DNA of 64,000 nt from Laguncularia racemosa (lineage: Eukaryota; Streptophyta; Magnoliopsida; Myrtales; Combretaceae): the NCBI GenBank assembly GCA_037954665.1, contig JBBMOL010000247.1, positions 841,800 through 905,799 of the forward strand. The letters are read 5' to 3'. Both the position numbers and the translations under genes were made by a program. Below are positions 44,216 to 55,179 of the stretch, piece after piece (position 1 is the first letter of the stretch; each line of letters opens with the position of its first letter). Under the pieces are notes generated by a model. It had not been told where the DNA came from. It worked only from the letters and a program-made list of their open reading frames with translations, and did no database searches.

Positions 44216-46269
44216 TCTTATTCATTTTTTTCAATAACAATCAAATGCAAGATGACTTAAACTTCTGAACACGTGATAACTAAAATTTTTCTGCAAATTT
44301 TCAAAAAAAATGGTCTTTTGAAACCTAAGGATAATGTGGCAAAATATTAAAGTGTTCCTTTTTTAGTGAGCATTGCTAACGAGTAAGGAATCTGACAAGG
44401 CTCCTACAAATACCAATAGAGGGTAAGCATTCCCTACTGCTCCATAATCACTTACTCTTTTGCCTCATTTTTCTCAGAGGGTTTGGTTTAATCTTAGAAA
44501 CAAAAGTGTTGTCTTAGCTTAATCAATCATCTCTTGAGGGGTTTCTTGTACTTAAGACTCATATCTTCTTCTTGGGGATATCAGTATTTAAGGCTAAACA
44601 ATGCCAATGAGTAAATTTTCTCATTCCATTTATAACTGGATATCTCGTTTTTAATTGGTTTAATCTAGGAGGACTTCCTTACAATCTCTCGGTTTAGATG
44701 TCACTCTTGACTTCTATTCCAAAAATTATGGTCTTTCTTGTAAGTAATACGCTTTAATCAATCCGTTAGGACTTTTTGATACTTGTAATGCAATTTAGGC
44801 TCTTTTGGTTATTGGTTTTAGAAATGTATGTTAATGGTTTATTTTGAAAGAATAGTCATTTCAACTTGGGTTTGTAAGTCAATAAACCTTGAGAAAAAGA
44901 ATAAGAATAGTATTTTCCCTAGCAATTTTTGCTCAAGATAAGTTATTTTCAATGATTTGGAGAAGTCTTCAAAAAGGGTAGTATATCTTTGAACTACTCT
45001 CGTATTTGGCCCTGGTATTTTCAAGTGTTGTTGGGCTTTTTATAGGTTTAGCTACATTCTCAGGCTTCTCTCATTTCCCTTCTTTTCCTTTTCTTTTTCT
45101 TTCTATACCTTTCAGTTTTTTTTTTCATCATTTTTTCTTCATTCATTCTCTTTTTCTATCTCTTTTTTTTCTTCTTTTCTTTTGGGCCCAATGGTGATCA
45201 TTTCGTGTGGTTCATGTGTATTTTTTTTTTTAGAATGTGGACTTCTCTTCATCTCAATTATCTATGGCTAAAATTTTGAATTATTGCAACTAAGACAAGC
45301 ACTATTGATGTCTCTATCTTCCCAATTATTCCATCGTGGGGTGGTTGATGGTAGGGTTAAATTTTGAAACTCTTGTTTTTCGAAGGATGATTGTGTTTAG
45401 GGTAACAAAAATGAATGCCTAACATTATTTGATTTAACGTATCAAATTCAAGATAGACCTCCTTTAAGGAATGAGTCCAAAACTTCACATTAATAACGCT
45501 CAACTCTCAAGTGTTTAAGGGTTAGTGTTTAGGACGTGGTTTGCCTCTTGTCATCTTAAACCTTTTAAACAAAGATACCCTTCCATTTTATCAAATTTGC
45601 CTATGTTCTTCACTTCTCATGGCGTCCCCGTGTACTGTTGTCAATTTGAACAAGCGATTTGGTCTTAAGTGCCTAAGACTCAAGTATTTGGAAGAGTCTT
45701 CTTTATACCCTCAGTGATAATTGACCATAGCTACTTTGAACATATGCCCAAAAAAAAAAAAAAATCTATGTTTGGTTTATATGACTTTTGATAGAAAGGA
45801 AACTTCAAGTGCAGCTTTTAGGATTGGAGGGTGTTGGGACGTTTTACGTTTCGAGGCTAAATCAAGATATGAGGAGACCTTTTGAAGTGAATGGGGTCTT
45901 TCGTTGGTTATAGAGGTCTTTGGTTTTTAGAGCAAGTGACTATGAGCTTTAGGTTAAGCTAACCATTTAGAAGCAAATTTTAGGACCTTGAAAAGATCTC
46001 TAATTGTTAGTAACTCTTCAATTCTCTTTCACCATTTATTTTTCTTTGTTCTTATTTTTTAGTAAATATGCAAACCAGATGCTCATACGGATGCTTTTTC
46101 TTTGTTATTATTTCTTAGTAAATATGCGAATCAGATGCTCACACGGATGCTAAAAATAAAGAGTTGACAACTGATTGACAACGTAATGTTGAAAATTTCA
46201 CTTTTATTAATTTTGAAAATTCTGGAGTTCAAAGATCAAAATAAACGAATGAAAGATTATAGGGAAAAT
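44216..46269 (-). other. M internal region without genes
   Basis: About 2 kb between the minisatellite and ORF1. It contains T/C-rich runs (45070-45220) and a short direct repeat near 46040-46140 (AAATATGCRAACCAGATGCTC type). No gag or pol motif was seen on either strand. Confidence 0.55.
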
Positions 46270-47796
46270 CTATTTCCTAGCTCTCTTAGTCTTCTGTTGT
46301 GGAGGCTCAGGCTTCCCACTGATGATGGCTTCTAGTTCTTTGACCCTGGCTTGGGATTTCTCTAATTGTGCTTCTAAAGCCTTGTTTCTTTGGTCGGATT
46401 CTTTGAAGCGTCCTTTCCAGATGTCTTTCTTATAATCCGCAGCTTCGAAATATGCTTCCATCCGGGCCTTGACCTGCTCCAAGTAGATCTCTGTCTCTGG
46501 ATTGATCTTATCTGGTCTTGGCTGGGTGACGTCTGGAACCCGGTATGCTCTTTCCCCCGTCTGGTATAGTTGGTGGATTACAAACTCTCTGGTGGCTCGG
46601 TGTTTTCCCACTTCACCATCTAGCTCGCCGAGGTCCACATTCGGGCTTTCGATTCTGGCTTCCCAAAGTGCTTTGACCTCTGTCAGCTTAGCAAACTTCT
46701 CGGCTACCAATAGGTTCAAATCTTGATACTCAAAGGTGATTGTTTCGAGTGAGGGCCGATAAACTATGTCTTGGATGGTACCGAATTGGCAGACTACAGA
46801 GTTGGGGTGATATCCGATGCATCTGTTGATCCCAATTAATGGCACTGCTTGGAAATTACTGCAGGTTAGGATGATTTTATTACAGCAACTCCACCTGGTT
46901 GTCCATAGAATATCTTCGGCGCTAAGGCTTCTAAGCAGATCTACCCAACTGTGGCTGGTAATGTCGTCGGGTAACTTCACCTTTTCTATACCGGAATCCA
47001 CCAGATCTACCTGTTGGGCTAGGGTTTTTCTGACCATGTTCAGCCCGAAGCACTTGAGGTGGCTTACGAACCATATTAGCAGAAGGTTGAGGCTTGAGCG
47101 CAGGATGCCATGACCCTTCTTCTTGAGGAAATTTAGGTTTCGGATCTGTTCAGCCAGTAGAGCCGGGATGTAAGATCTTCCCTCCAGGAATTGGGTCACC
47201 AGCTCTGCAACCCGGTAGTGAATATAGAAAGTTCCGGTGGGGAACAAAATGGTGGCGAAGGCTGTCAAGAGGAAGGCGTTCACCCTTCTCTGTCTGTAAG
47301 TCTTAGGGTCTCCGCACAGGATGTCCTTTCTATCTCCATTGTCTTCTCGGGCAATAAACCAGGCTTCTAGATCATCCATTCGTATACAATATCCATTACA
47401 GTCTGCCAGGGCTTTATTGAGCGCTGTTTTGCGGATGCCTAGCAATCTGCTGAAGGTACCGGCTGACCCGGCCTCAAGGTCTGGCATGTAAATCTGATCA
47501 GTCAGTGCTGGAGCCTGTAGCAACTGGGTATACTCCTCCAGGGTAGAGGTGATCTCATGCGGTCCGATGAAGAAAGCTGCGGGCTCGATCTCCCATAACT
47601 GGAGCATGGCCCGGACCATAGGCAAATTCGCCTCTGTCTTAGTCAGTGAGAGGACGGGGCCGATCTTCTGTTGGATGAAGGCTTGCTCCTCTGGGTTATA
47701 CAGGGTAAACCAGTGGTCCAATACCAATTTTGGGTCCAAAGGTTTGTACACCCGAATTTCTTTGCGGAGGAGGCGGTCGACTGCACTGCTAGCCAT
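46270..47796 (-). CDS. Ogre/Tat-type ORF1 protein of element M
   Basis: Intact 508-codon frame, start ATG 47794-47796 (MASSAVDRLLRKE), stop near 46270. The N-terminal 360 residues resemble the helical domain often seen in Ogre/Tat ORF1 proteins and plant proteins of unknown function (DUF7745-like: a pattern of LDHWFTLY, QLWEIEPAAFFIG, TSTLEEYTQLL, followed by RRVNAFLLTAF). Residues of roughly 430-495 form a probable coiled coil (Glu/Lys/Ala/Leu heptads), and the last ten residues are basic (KTKRARK). There are no zinc knuckle, protease or RT motifs. GC content is higher than the surrounding DNA, and absence of any stop suggests recent selection or youth. The biochemical role of ORF1 is not established. 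Confidence 0.75.
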   Translation of the reverse strand: MASSAVDRLLRKEIRVYKPLDPKLVLDHWFTLYNPEEQAFIQQKIGPVLSLTKTEANLPMVRAMLQLWEIEPAAFFIGPHEITSTLEEYTQLLQAPALTDQIYMPDLEAGSAGTFSRLLGIRKTALNKALADCNGYCIRMDDLEAWFIAREDNGDRKDILCGDPKTYRQRRVNAFLLTAFATILFPTGTFYIHYRVAELVTQFLEGRSYIPALLAEQIRNLNFLKKKGHGILRSSLNLLLIWFVSHLKCFGLNMVRKTLAQQVDLVDSGIEKVKLPDDITSHSWVDLLRSLSAEDILWTTRWSCCNKIILTCSNFQAVPLIGINRCIGYHPNSVVCQFGTIQDIVYRPSLETITFEYQDLNLLVAEKFAKLTEVKALWEARIESPNVDLGELDGEVGKHRATREFVIHQLYQTGERAYRVPDVTQPRPDKINPETEIYLEQVKARMEAYFEAADYKKDIWKGRFKESDQRNKALEAQLEKSQARVKELEAIISGKPEPPQQKTKRARK

Positions 47797-48283
47797 CTAT
47801 TACAATAGGAAACAGCCTAGTTATAACAAGAACTATGAAAACCTTACAGGGAAATAGTCCTGAACTCCAAGGACAAAACAACAAACCAATACATTGTCAT
47901 TCAATTGTCAACCTTCTGTGATGTTATGTATGCAAGTAGGTTGGTTCTAACTGGTTCCCGAGCTCTATGGCCTCCCGCATTTTCGAAGAAATGGATCTCA
48001 GGCCATATCGAAGCATAGGGTGGGGTAGCCTAATCGGTCCCGAACGGTGAATCAACTCACTTCGCCCGAAACCTACACAATGGCCCCCCGTCTTAGGTTT
48101 CTAGGACGGTCCGGGTTCGACCGCATCTACTCACACAGATATATGCATGCAAAGCCCCCACAATAAAGAAAAACTGAAAATCTAACTAAACCCTGAAAGG
48201 TTAGCAACAGAGTAACAAAATGAAACACATTTCTTAAAGATAACGATTTGAAAGGATTCAGGTGGCTAGCCTACTGGCATGGG
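47797..48283 (-). other. 5' leader of element M
   Basis: Between the primer site and ORF1; relatively GC-rich in 47940-48120, no coding frame recognised. Confidence 0.55.
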
Positions 48284-48301
48284 TCCCCAGTGGAGTCGCC
48301 A
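48284..48301 (-). promoter_or_regulatory. Primer-binding site of M (tRNA-Arg)
   Basis: Minus strand TGGCGACTCCACTGGGGA, 3 bases from the LTR. It fits the complement of a plant tRNA-Arg 3' end, the primer used by Ogre-type elements. Confidence 0.8.
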
Positions 48302-48304
48302 TCC

Positions 48305-50447
48305 TGTCGAGTCTAATTTTTGAATTCCCATTCCTAATCCGATCTAAACTAAACCCTATGCTCATCTAATATAGATCATCGACTTGAGTTAGGAATTTCG
48401 TTCGATTTTTGGAGTCGCCACCCAACTGTTGTTGGGAAAAAGTGAATTAAGACTAAAGGAGCGGATTAGTCTTAATTTGGACTACTAGTCGTCGTTATTT
48501 CCTCTTCTCGTTTTTGTGAGAAGAGAAAAAGGGAAAACCAGAGTTTCTAAGTCCGGGGGCTAACCTATTAAAACCTTTACGGTTACCACCTAATCTCTCA
48601 AAATTGTTCATCTCTAGAAATGTGTTTCATTGTGTCTTTGTTACTTTTATTATGTTTTTGAATTTATTCAAGAAAAATGATTTTTCATTTATTTTAAAAG
48701 TTGACCCGAATGGGTGCCTACGTACCTGCTACTCAGGATCAAACAAGTCGTAGTTCGCTTTTCTAAAAACCTTTAGGTTTGTTGATGAATTTTAATTTTG
48801 AAAACTCTTTTGATTTAAGTTCTTAACGTCTTTGGGATTTTTCTAAAACTTCTAAGCCTAAACTTTGAATTTGATTTTTTTTTTTTTTTTGAAAATGATT
48901 TTGAGGGAAAACATCAATTTTGAGTTTATTTGAAGAAAAGGATTTTTCTAAGTGTTAAAATTTATTTTTACGATTCTTTTATAATTCTTTTGAATTTTTT
49001 ATGATTTTTGTGATTTTTATTATTTTTCTATTATTTTTGTGATTTATGAGAATTTTGTGGATTTTTATGATTTTTTGGGAATTTTTGTTGATTTTCGTGA
49101 TTTTTTGGAATTTTTGTGATTTTTGGGGATTTTTGGGAATTTTTGTGATTTTGGGATTTTTGGGAATTTTTGTGATTTTTGGGAATTTTTTGGTTTATTG
49201 TCTATCCTATTTTGACATCTAAAATTTTATTACTATTTTCCTAATGTTTTTTATTATTTTTTATTTATCTATTTATTATATTTTTTTTTATATTATTAAA
49301 TTCTAGAAAAATCTAATTTCTACATTTTTCTATTTATTAAAAATAAAACATAAACAAATAACTACATAACAAATGATTAATTAATTCAGAATAAATAAAT
49401 AAAAAAATTAAATAAATAAAATAAAAAAATCCAGAAAATCCGACTTACCTGGATCCGGGTCGGGTCGGTTGGGTCGAATCGGGTCGGGTCGGGTCGATCG
49501 GACACGGCGGCGGGGAAGGCTCGTTCACGGCGTTCCGGTGGCCTTTTGCAGCGGGTAAGGTGTCGAATCCTAGCTTCTCGAGGTTGCTGAATCCAACGGT
49601 GGTGGTGGTTTGCTCCCAGAACGTCTCCTTGCGGTGGTTTGAACTCCGGTCGGCGGTCTCGGCTTCGAGCTTCTCCGGCGTACTCCGATTCGCTCCTTTC
49701 TCTCTCTTTTTCTTCTTCCTCTAGCTTCCTCCTGCTCTCCTCTATTTATAGGCACCTCGAACTCCTCTTGGATATGCTCGAATCGGCCGATTTAGATAAA
49801 CCCATATTTTTCCGTTTTTGGATTCGGTTTTATCCCGGCGATTTGATGTAAATCTCTTGTTTTTCTTTGATTTTTCTGATGGATTTGGCTTTATCTCGAC
49901 TTTAATCTAGAAGATTAAAAAGAAAACGGCCGATTTCGTCTTCGTCGGACTTGCTCCGGCTCCTCCTCCGATTTTCTGGGCGAAGAAGACGATCACGCGC
50001 CATGCACGCGTTTCCTCTTGGCCAATCACATGCTGCCACGTGGCAGCTCCAGGGAAAAGAACGAAAAAAATTTTGCCGAGCGCCTGCAGGGGGATTCGAA
50101 CTCGCGACCTTCAGCCTTCACACGGTCACACATGCACGCACGAGCCAGCTGAGCTGGCCTAATTTCCCGATTTTATTTACATCGCAAATTGTACATATGC
50201 GATGTAATTTTTTATTTTTTTTTGTATTTTTTGAAATTTCAAAAATTTTTAAAAATTGTTTATTATTTATTATTGCCATTCCTGAAATCATTTTTCAAAA
50301 TTGAAGTGTTTTCCTATTTATTTTTATTTTTTGAACATTTTCATTATTTATGGAAAATTAGGAAAAATTGGGAAAAATTAGGAAAAATTGAAAAATTGAT
50401 TATTATCGAGAATTGTTGATTCCGAGGGCAAAAATGGGGTGTTTACA
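48305..50447 (-). repeat. 5' LTR of element M
   Basis: 2143 bp, with promoter TATA at 49742-49751 on the minus strand (CTATAAATAG). It ends at TSD ATACC. Confidence 0.93.
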
Positions 50448-50452
50448 ATACC

Positions 50453-50912
50453 CTACAAGAAGTATGGAACAAATTTTCCCTCTACTCATCATCCTTAGTT
50501 GTAAAAGAAGTCAAAGCCTAGCGCAATACATTAGTTGACAAAAATATTTCACTTAACATGATTGTTCACTACTTTACAATCCAACATAACCCTATACTCC
50601 ACAGTGCAATTAAGCAACCAATACAATAAATACTTCTTGTCACTTCAAGTATAGTAAAATAAATGAAGCACAAATAAACACTTCCAAGTAGTTAAGATAT
50701 TAAATTCAACTAAGCAAGTATTTAAGTAATGAGTCTCAATTACTTTCACACTTAAATGCTTGTTTTTAAATTTCAAACTTCACTACTCAATTTCCCTTTC
50801 TTAGTCATAGTTTCACACTCACTCTTAGTCTTAATGTGCAGCACCTTACACCACACACAATTCTTCAAATCCACACCCCCGCACACACTACACACATAAC
50901 AATTCACATTGC
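50453..50912 (-). pseudogene. Element K pre-protease remnant and leader
   Basis: 50453-50560 encodes the region just before protease (ENLFHTSCRV and upstream, with stops). From about 50570 it is leader sequence homologous to 59815-59940 of G. Gag is therefore absent between the leader and the protease in K. Confidence 0.65.
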
Positions 50913-50917
50913 CACTC

Positions 50918-52984
50918 TGATGTGCCTAATTCCAAGCTTAAGCACAATCAAAAGAATCAAGGAAAACACCTTAATTCACAAATCACAAAACCAGTTCACT
51001 TGACTAGGAAAATGCGAAAATCCTAAGGCAATGGAATGAAATCCAAAGAGCTCTAATTGCTATTATCAATCCAAACAAGTAATCTTCATCAAATAATAAC
51101 AATTACAATTGAAACCCACGTGAATCCAATCAAGAAAACAAATGGGTCAAACCGCAAAATTCCAATCCTTCCTTCAACTATCCAATTCACGCCACAATGA
51201 AGAGAATGATATCATATATCAAAATATTCAATCCTATAACAAGCTATTGATCACGAATTTCAAATTAAAACAAGTCCAAGAACATCCAAATCAACCCTAG
51301 ATATGACTCACTAGAGAAGAAATGAACAACAACAAAGATGAATCGATATTACTCACGATTTCTCCTTGTTGCACTCGCCACAATTTCAACTTCTTGGGAT
51401 TGAAATTGATAAGATAATTTGGAATTAGGAAAACCCTAAGCCCTCTCACGAAATGTGAGGTGTTTGTTCTGCAAAATAAGCCTCTCAAACCCTCTCTTAA
51501 GCAAGTATTTATACTTGCTACTCCTAGGGTTAAAAAGTGCTTAAAATTACAAGTTTGCCACTTTTAAGGTAGCTAACCCTAAATGAAAGTTACAAAGAAA
51601 TAAAGTGTCCTAAAACCAAAATACAACCAAAATAGTTCATAAAAGAAGAAATATATAAAAGAAATGCTCTTCAATATGCCGGACTTCTATAGGATCCGTC
51701 GGCCCAACTCATCGCCGGTTCAGGTCGGTCCATGGATAACCCACAAGCTGAGTTTGAGTGAGTTTTTCCATTGCCCTGTAAAGCATGATAAGTATTCCTG
51801 TTGGAATATAAAATACATGAATAAGATAAAAGAGGTTAGTAAACGAATAATTCTAGGGTCGATTTGCTCAGAATAGGTCCTCATCGCCAAGATTCGAAAT
51901 CCTTCAGTTCTTGCCTTAATGATAGGTTTTGTCGGATTTTTATGATGTGCCTAAACACACTTAAAAGCACATCCAAAAGACTTAAGAAAAGATATCTCAA
52001 GTCTAGGCAAAATCGGATCCCAAAAATGGCACTTTTCTAGTGAACCCTAGTGTTGAAATGATGAAATTCAACCTACTAATGATATAATCTGAATACCACA
52101 ATGGAAATGGCTTCTAATAACACTTCTAATATCATATAATCCACGAAAATCAAGCCTCAATTTGACAAAGAAAACCGTGAAGGAAGATCCCTTTTCTAAA
52201 TGGTGAAATTCACGCTAGCAAAGAAATCCTTAATGAAGAATTGAATCAACTTGATAATTCTTTCAAATAATCAAATGAATTCGTGTACAATAAGATGTAA
52301 ATCTGACCAAGAACTATCTCTAATCAACCCTAGATACAACACACTAGAGAGGAAAAGAAATCACAACAAGTAGGAATTGATATGACTCACAAATTCCAAT
52401 TGTTGCACTTGCCACAATTTCAAGTCTTGGAATTGAAATTGATAAGAGTTGGAACCAAGGTATGAACCCTAATTCACACGTGAAAAGAGAGTGTATGTTC
52501 TGCAAAAATAAGCTCCCTAAACCCTCTCTTAAGCAAGTATTTATACTTGCTACTTCTAGGGTTAAAAAGTGCTCAAAATTACAAGTTTGCCACTTTTAAG
52601 GTGGCTAACCCTAAATGAAAGTTACATGGAAATAAAAGTGTCCCAAAACCAAAATAAAACCAAAATAGTTCATAAAAGAAGAAATATATAAAAGAAATGC
52701 TCTTCAATATGCCGGACTTCTATAGGATCCGTCGGCCCAACTCATCGCCGGTTCAGGTCGGTCCATGGATAACCCACAAGCTGAGTTTGAGTGAGTTTGT
52801 CCATTGCCCTGTAAAGCATGATAAGTATTCCTGTTGGAATATAAAATACATGAATAAGATAAAAGAGGTTAGTAAACGAATAATTCCAGGGTCGATTTGC
52901 TCAGAATAGGTCCTCATTGCCAAGATTCGAAATCCTTCAGTTCTTGCCTTAATGATAGGTTTTGTCGGATTTTTATTCCTATCA
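50918..52984 (-). mobile_element. Two-LTR tandem L'-L without internal region
   Basis: Two TGATG-family LTRs head-to-tail: L' 50918-51942 and L 51943-52984, together bounded by TSD CACTC (50913-50917 and 52985-52989). L' ends GATTTTTA, lacking the last nine bases (TTCCTATCA) found in L, and L starts at its exact TGATG. The right halves (for example 51664-51876 and 52697-52909) are almost identical, while the left halves are of different subtypes. It is inserted in the leader of K. Confidence 0.85.
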
Positions 52985-52989
52985 CACTC

Positions 52990-53594
52990 ACACTACACAC
53001 ACACACGGTGCACTCCTTTAAATAACAACAACAACACTTCAAATGTAGCAATTCCTTACTTTAACACACATAACACTCCACATTGCAACTCCCTTACATC
53101 GAAACTCATAATCAAAGGCAACAAGCAACAATTCAAATAACTCCACTTAATGCAACCTTCTCCATAAAAGGTAAGACAATTCAAATTCAAACAACACTCA
53201 TTAATGCTACTCAATCACTTTCTTCAAATGTAAATAATAGGTTTGAATTTCAAATAACTTCCTTTTTCCCCACTTAATGCAATCTGAAAACTGCAAAGAT
53301 ACTTATCAATTTCTAAAAACCTCTACAACAATTCAAAATCACACTCTTTTGTGCTTCAAATTTTCACTTTTCTCAAAAGATTACAATGAGCACTTCTCCT
53401 TACTCACTCACGGCAAGATCAAGAAGATAAGAATATTACAAGTACTCTATGCCTACTTCAACAATAGCAAATAGAGTGCAATAAAAACCACAATTAATTA
53501 ACTCACTTCACTTCTACAATTCGGATCAAGGTGCTAATATCAACAACCCTAATTTCTGAATTCTCAATCACAAAATCCCTCTTCAAGAACCGAT
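52990..53594 (-). other. Remainder of the K leader
   Basis: AT-rich leader continuing after the L'-L insertion. It has AAC repeats near 53020 and no coding sequence; a few short frames are chance. Confidence 0.6.
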
Positions 53595-53606
53595 GCTCTG
53601 ATACCA
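53595..53606 (-). promoter_or_regulatory. Primer-binding site of K (tRNA-Met)
   Basis: Minus strand TGGTATCAGAGC, exact complement of initiator tRNA-Met, six bases from the LTR. Confidence 0.85.
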
Positions 53607-53612
53607 AAAAGA

Positions 53613-54486
53613 TAATGTGCTTCACTTGTTGATTGCAATTAAACATTAACAAATGAAGAATCATACAATAAACCACAAGATGCGTGATTTCAACAAACAC
53701 ACTAAAATCCTTAAAACTCAAGGGGCTTCCACAGAAATGAGGATAAGCTTCACTTGTTGATTGTAATATATATAAAAGATGGCACAAAAAAGAACCAATT
53801 CCAATCAATTGAGGCATGAACCTAAATTGAAAATGGAACCCTAAATGGCGTATTCAAGAACAAGTAACCAATTCCAATCATACACTAGATATAACACACT
53901 AGCAACAATTGAAAACAACTTAAGAAATATTGATGTTACTCATAATAATCCTTAAGCCACTCACCACAATTCCAAGGATGAAATTGATAAGAGTATGAGA
54001 CATGAAAGGGGTAAGCTTTCCACGGCAAAAATTTTCAGATTGGTGAAACGTTCAAAAGTCCCTTACAAACCCTACTTAGCAAGTATTTATACTTGCTCCA
54101 ATTAGGGTTAAAATGTCCAAAAAATTATGCTTATACCACTAAGTGGCCGGTTCTAATTCAACAAAATATAAACAAATAAAAAATGTCTAAAAATGATTAC
54201 AAAGTGACCGGTTCAATAATAAAATAACAAGTACAAAGATGGTCTTCAAAGAGCCGGTTCTTCAAGCCAATTGAGTTCATCATGGGTCATTGGATGTGAG
54301 TTCGATGATGTTTCCAATTTGATCAATAGTGTAGGTTATTTGGCATCCTGTAAAGACTTATCACTATACTTGCTATAATGCAATTCAAACATTAATAGAT
54401 AAGGAAATGGATACATGTGAGGAATTTAGATCATACATCCAAATCAAGTTCCCTAACTATTAGGATCGTAGGGTAGATTCCCATCA
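53613..54486 (-). repeat. 5' LTR of element K
   Basis: 874 bp; the plus-strand start reads TAATGTGC (family TGATGTGC, one transition) and it ends CCCATCA. GCTTCACTTGTTGATTG is repeated at 53619 and 53747, suggesting an internal duplication. Confidence 0.82.
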
Positions 54487-54688
54487 GTGCCTAAGGATTT
54501 GCCACCAGTTGTTAAGGTAATGCCATTTGATCGACCTATGTTACTAGATTAGCAACAACAATAGTTAGGTCTTGCAACTAATCTACTAAAGTTCTCCTAC
54601 CACCTACAACATGACTTCCCTAACCTCCTCCTCCAACCTAACTATTGGCTTCATTCTCAATTCCTCCATTCACACTACCGTTCGACAT
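54487..54688 (-). pseudogene. Element I Gag N-terminal fragment
   Basis: Gag start MSNGSVNGG (ATG 54686-54688), homologous to A and F. It has in-frame TAG or TAA codons where glutamines stand in A and F (for example after EANS and in the DQLQ motif). The fragment is cut at 54487 by K. Confidence 0.72.
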
Positions 54689-55179
54689 GCTTCGCTGAAT
54701 TGTAGTCTGAATACAAATTCCCAAATCTAATGACACACCGCAATAACCCTACAACACAATCCTTAAATTTCAATCTCCACTCAATTCCCAATTTAATTCC
54801 ACTTCAATTCACAACACAATTGATAATATATCCTAACTTCAATTCACTATCAATAATCATGTCACAAGCCTAATTGCAATCACACAAACCACAACATTAT
54901 CCAAACGTTAAAATTCACAATAGAAACCCTAATTGCTTAATTAAAATCAACAACCATGTCACAATCCCTTCTCTCAACCAATGCTTTGATACCAAAATAT
55001 GATATGCCAAAATACTAACTTCAATTCACTATCAATAATCATGTCACAAGTCTAATTGCAATCACACAAACCACAACATTACCTAAACGTCAAAATTCAC
55101 AATAGAAACCCTAATTGCTTTTAAAATCAACAACCACATCACAATCCCTTCTCTCAACCAATGCTCTAATAGCAAAATA
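54689..55179 (-). repeat. Element I leader with tandemly duplicated primer region
   Basis: A 182-bp unit occurs twice (54833-55014 and from 55015), each with a primer site and the first bases of the LTR (TGATATGCC). The first site reads TGGTATCAAAGC on the minus strand (54983-54994); the second, next to the full LTR, is decayed (55163-55174). Confidence 0.78.

Larger units (their letters stand above)
40111..50447 (-). mobile_element. Element M: large Ogre/Tat-like non-autonomous retrotransposon with ORF1 only
   Basis: 10,337 bp with TSD ATACC (40106-40110 and 50448-50452), inserted in the protease region of K. LTRs 40111-42262 and 48305-50447 are 2.15 kb and very similar to each other, so it appears to be one of the younger insertions. 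The tRNA-Arg primer site, the purine tract AAAGAGGGGCAGC, the terminal TGTAAACACC and a 508-residue ORF1 upstream of where gag would lie all match Ogre/Tat elements. No gag, protease, RT or integrase is recognisable, so it depends on a helper. Confidence 0.87.
26795..54486 (-). mobile_element. Element K: scrambled gag-protease LTR retrotransposon of the TGATG group, host to four insertions
   Basis: Minus-strand element reconstructed around insertions C, F, M and L'-L. The left (3') LTR is 26795-26994 plus 37137-37676, and its start lies left of C. The internal region is 37677-40110, 50453-50917 and 52990-53612. The right (5') LTR is 53613-54486. The two LTRs match (26795 onward with 53740 onward; both end CCCATCA). 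The internal order is unusual: leader, protease, RT start, then gag, knuckle, a second protease and the pol tail. K is inserted into the gag of element I, which resumes at 54487. Confidence 0.75.

Noticed and set aside
45006..45197. Phe/Ser-rich 63-codon plus-strand frame that looks like a membrane protein
   Set aside because: It is a product of T/C-rich low-complexity DNA within the M internal region.
51664..51876. A 70-codon plus-strand frame repeated at 52697-52909 and 58504-58686
   Set aside because: It is conserved only because it lies in LTRs; the minus strand of the same segment carries the pol tail and is the more credible coding direction.
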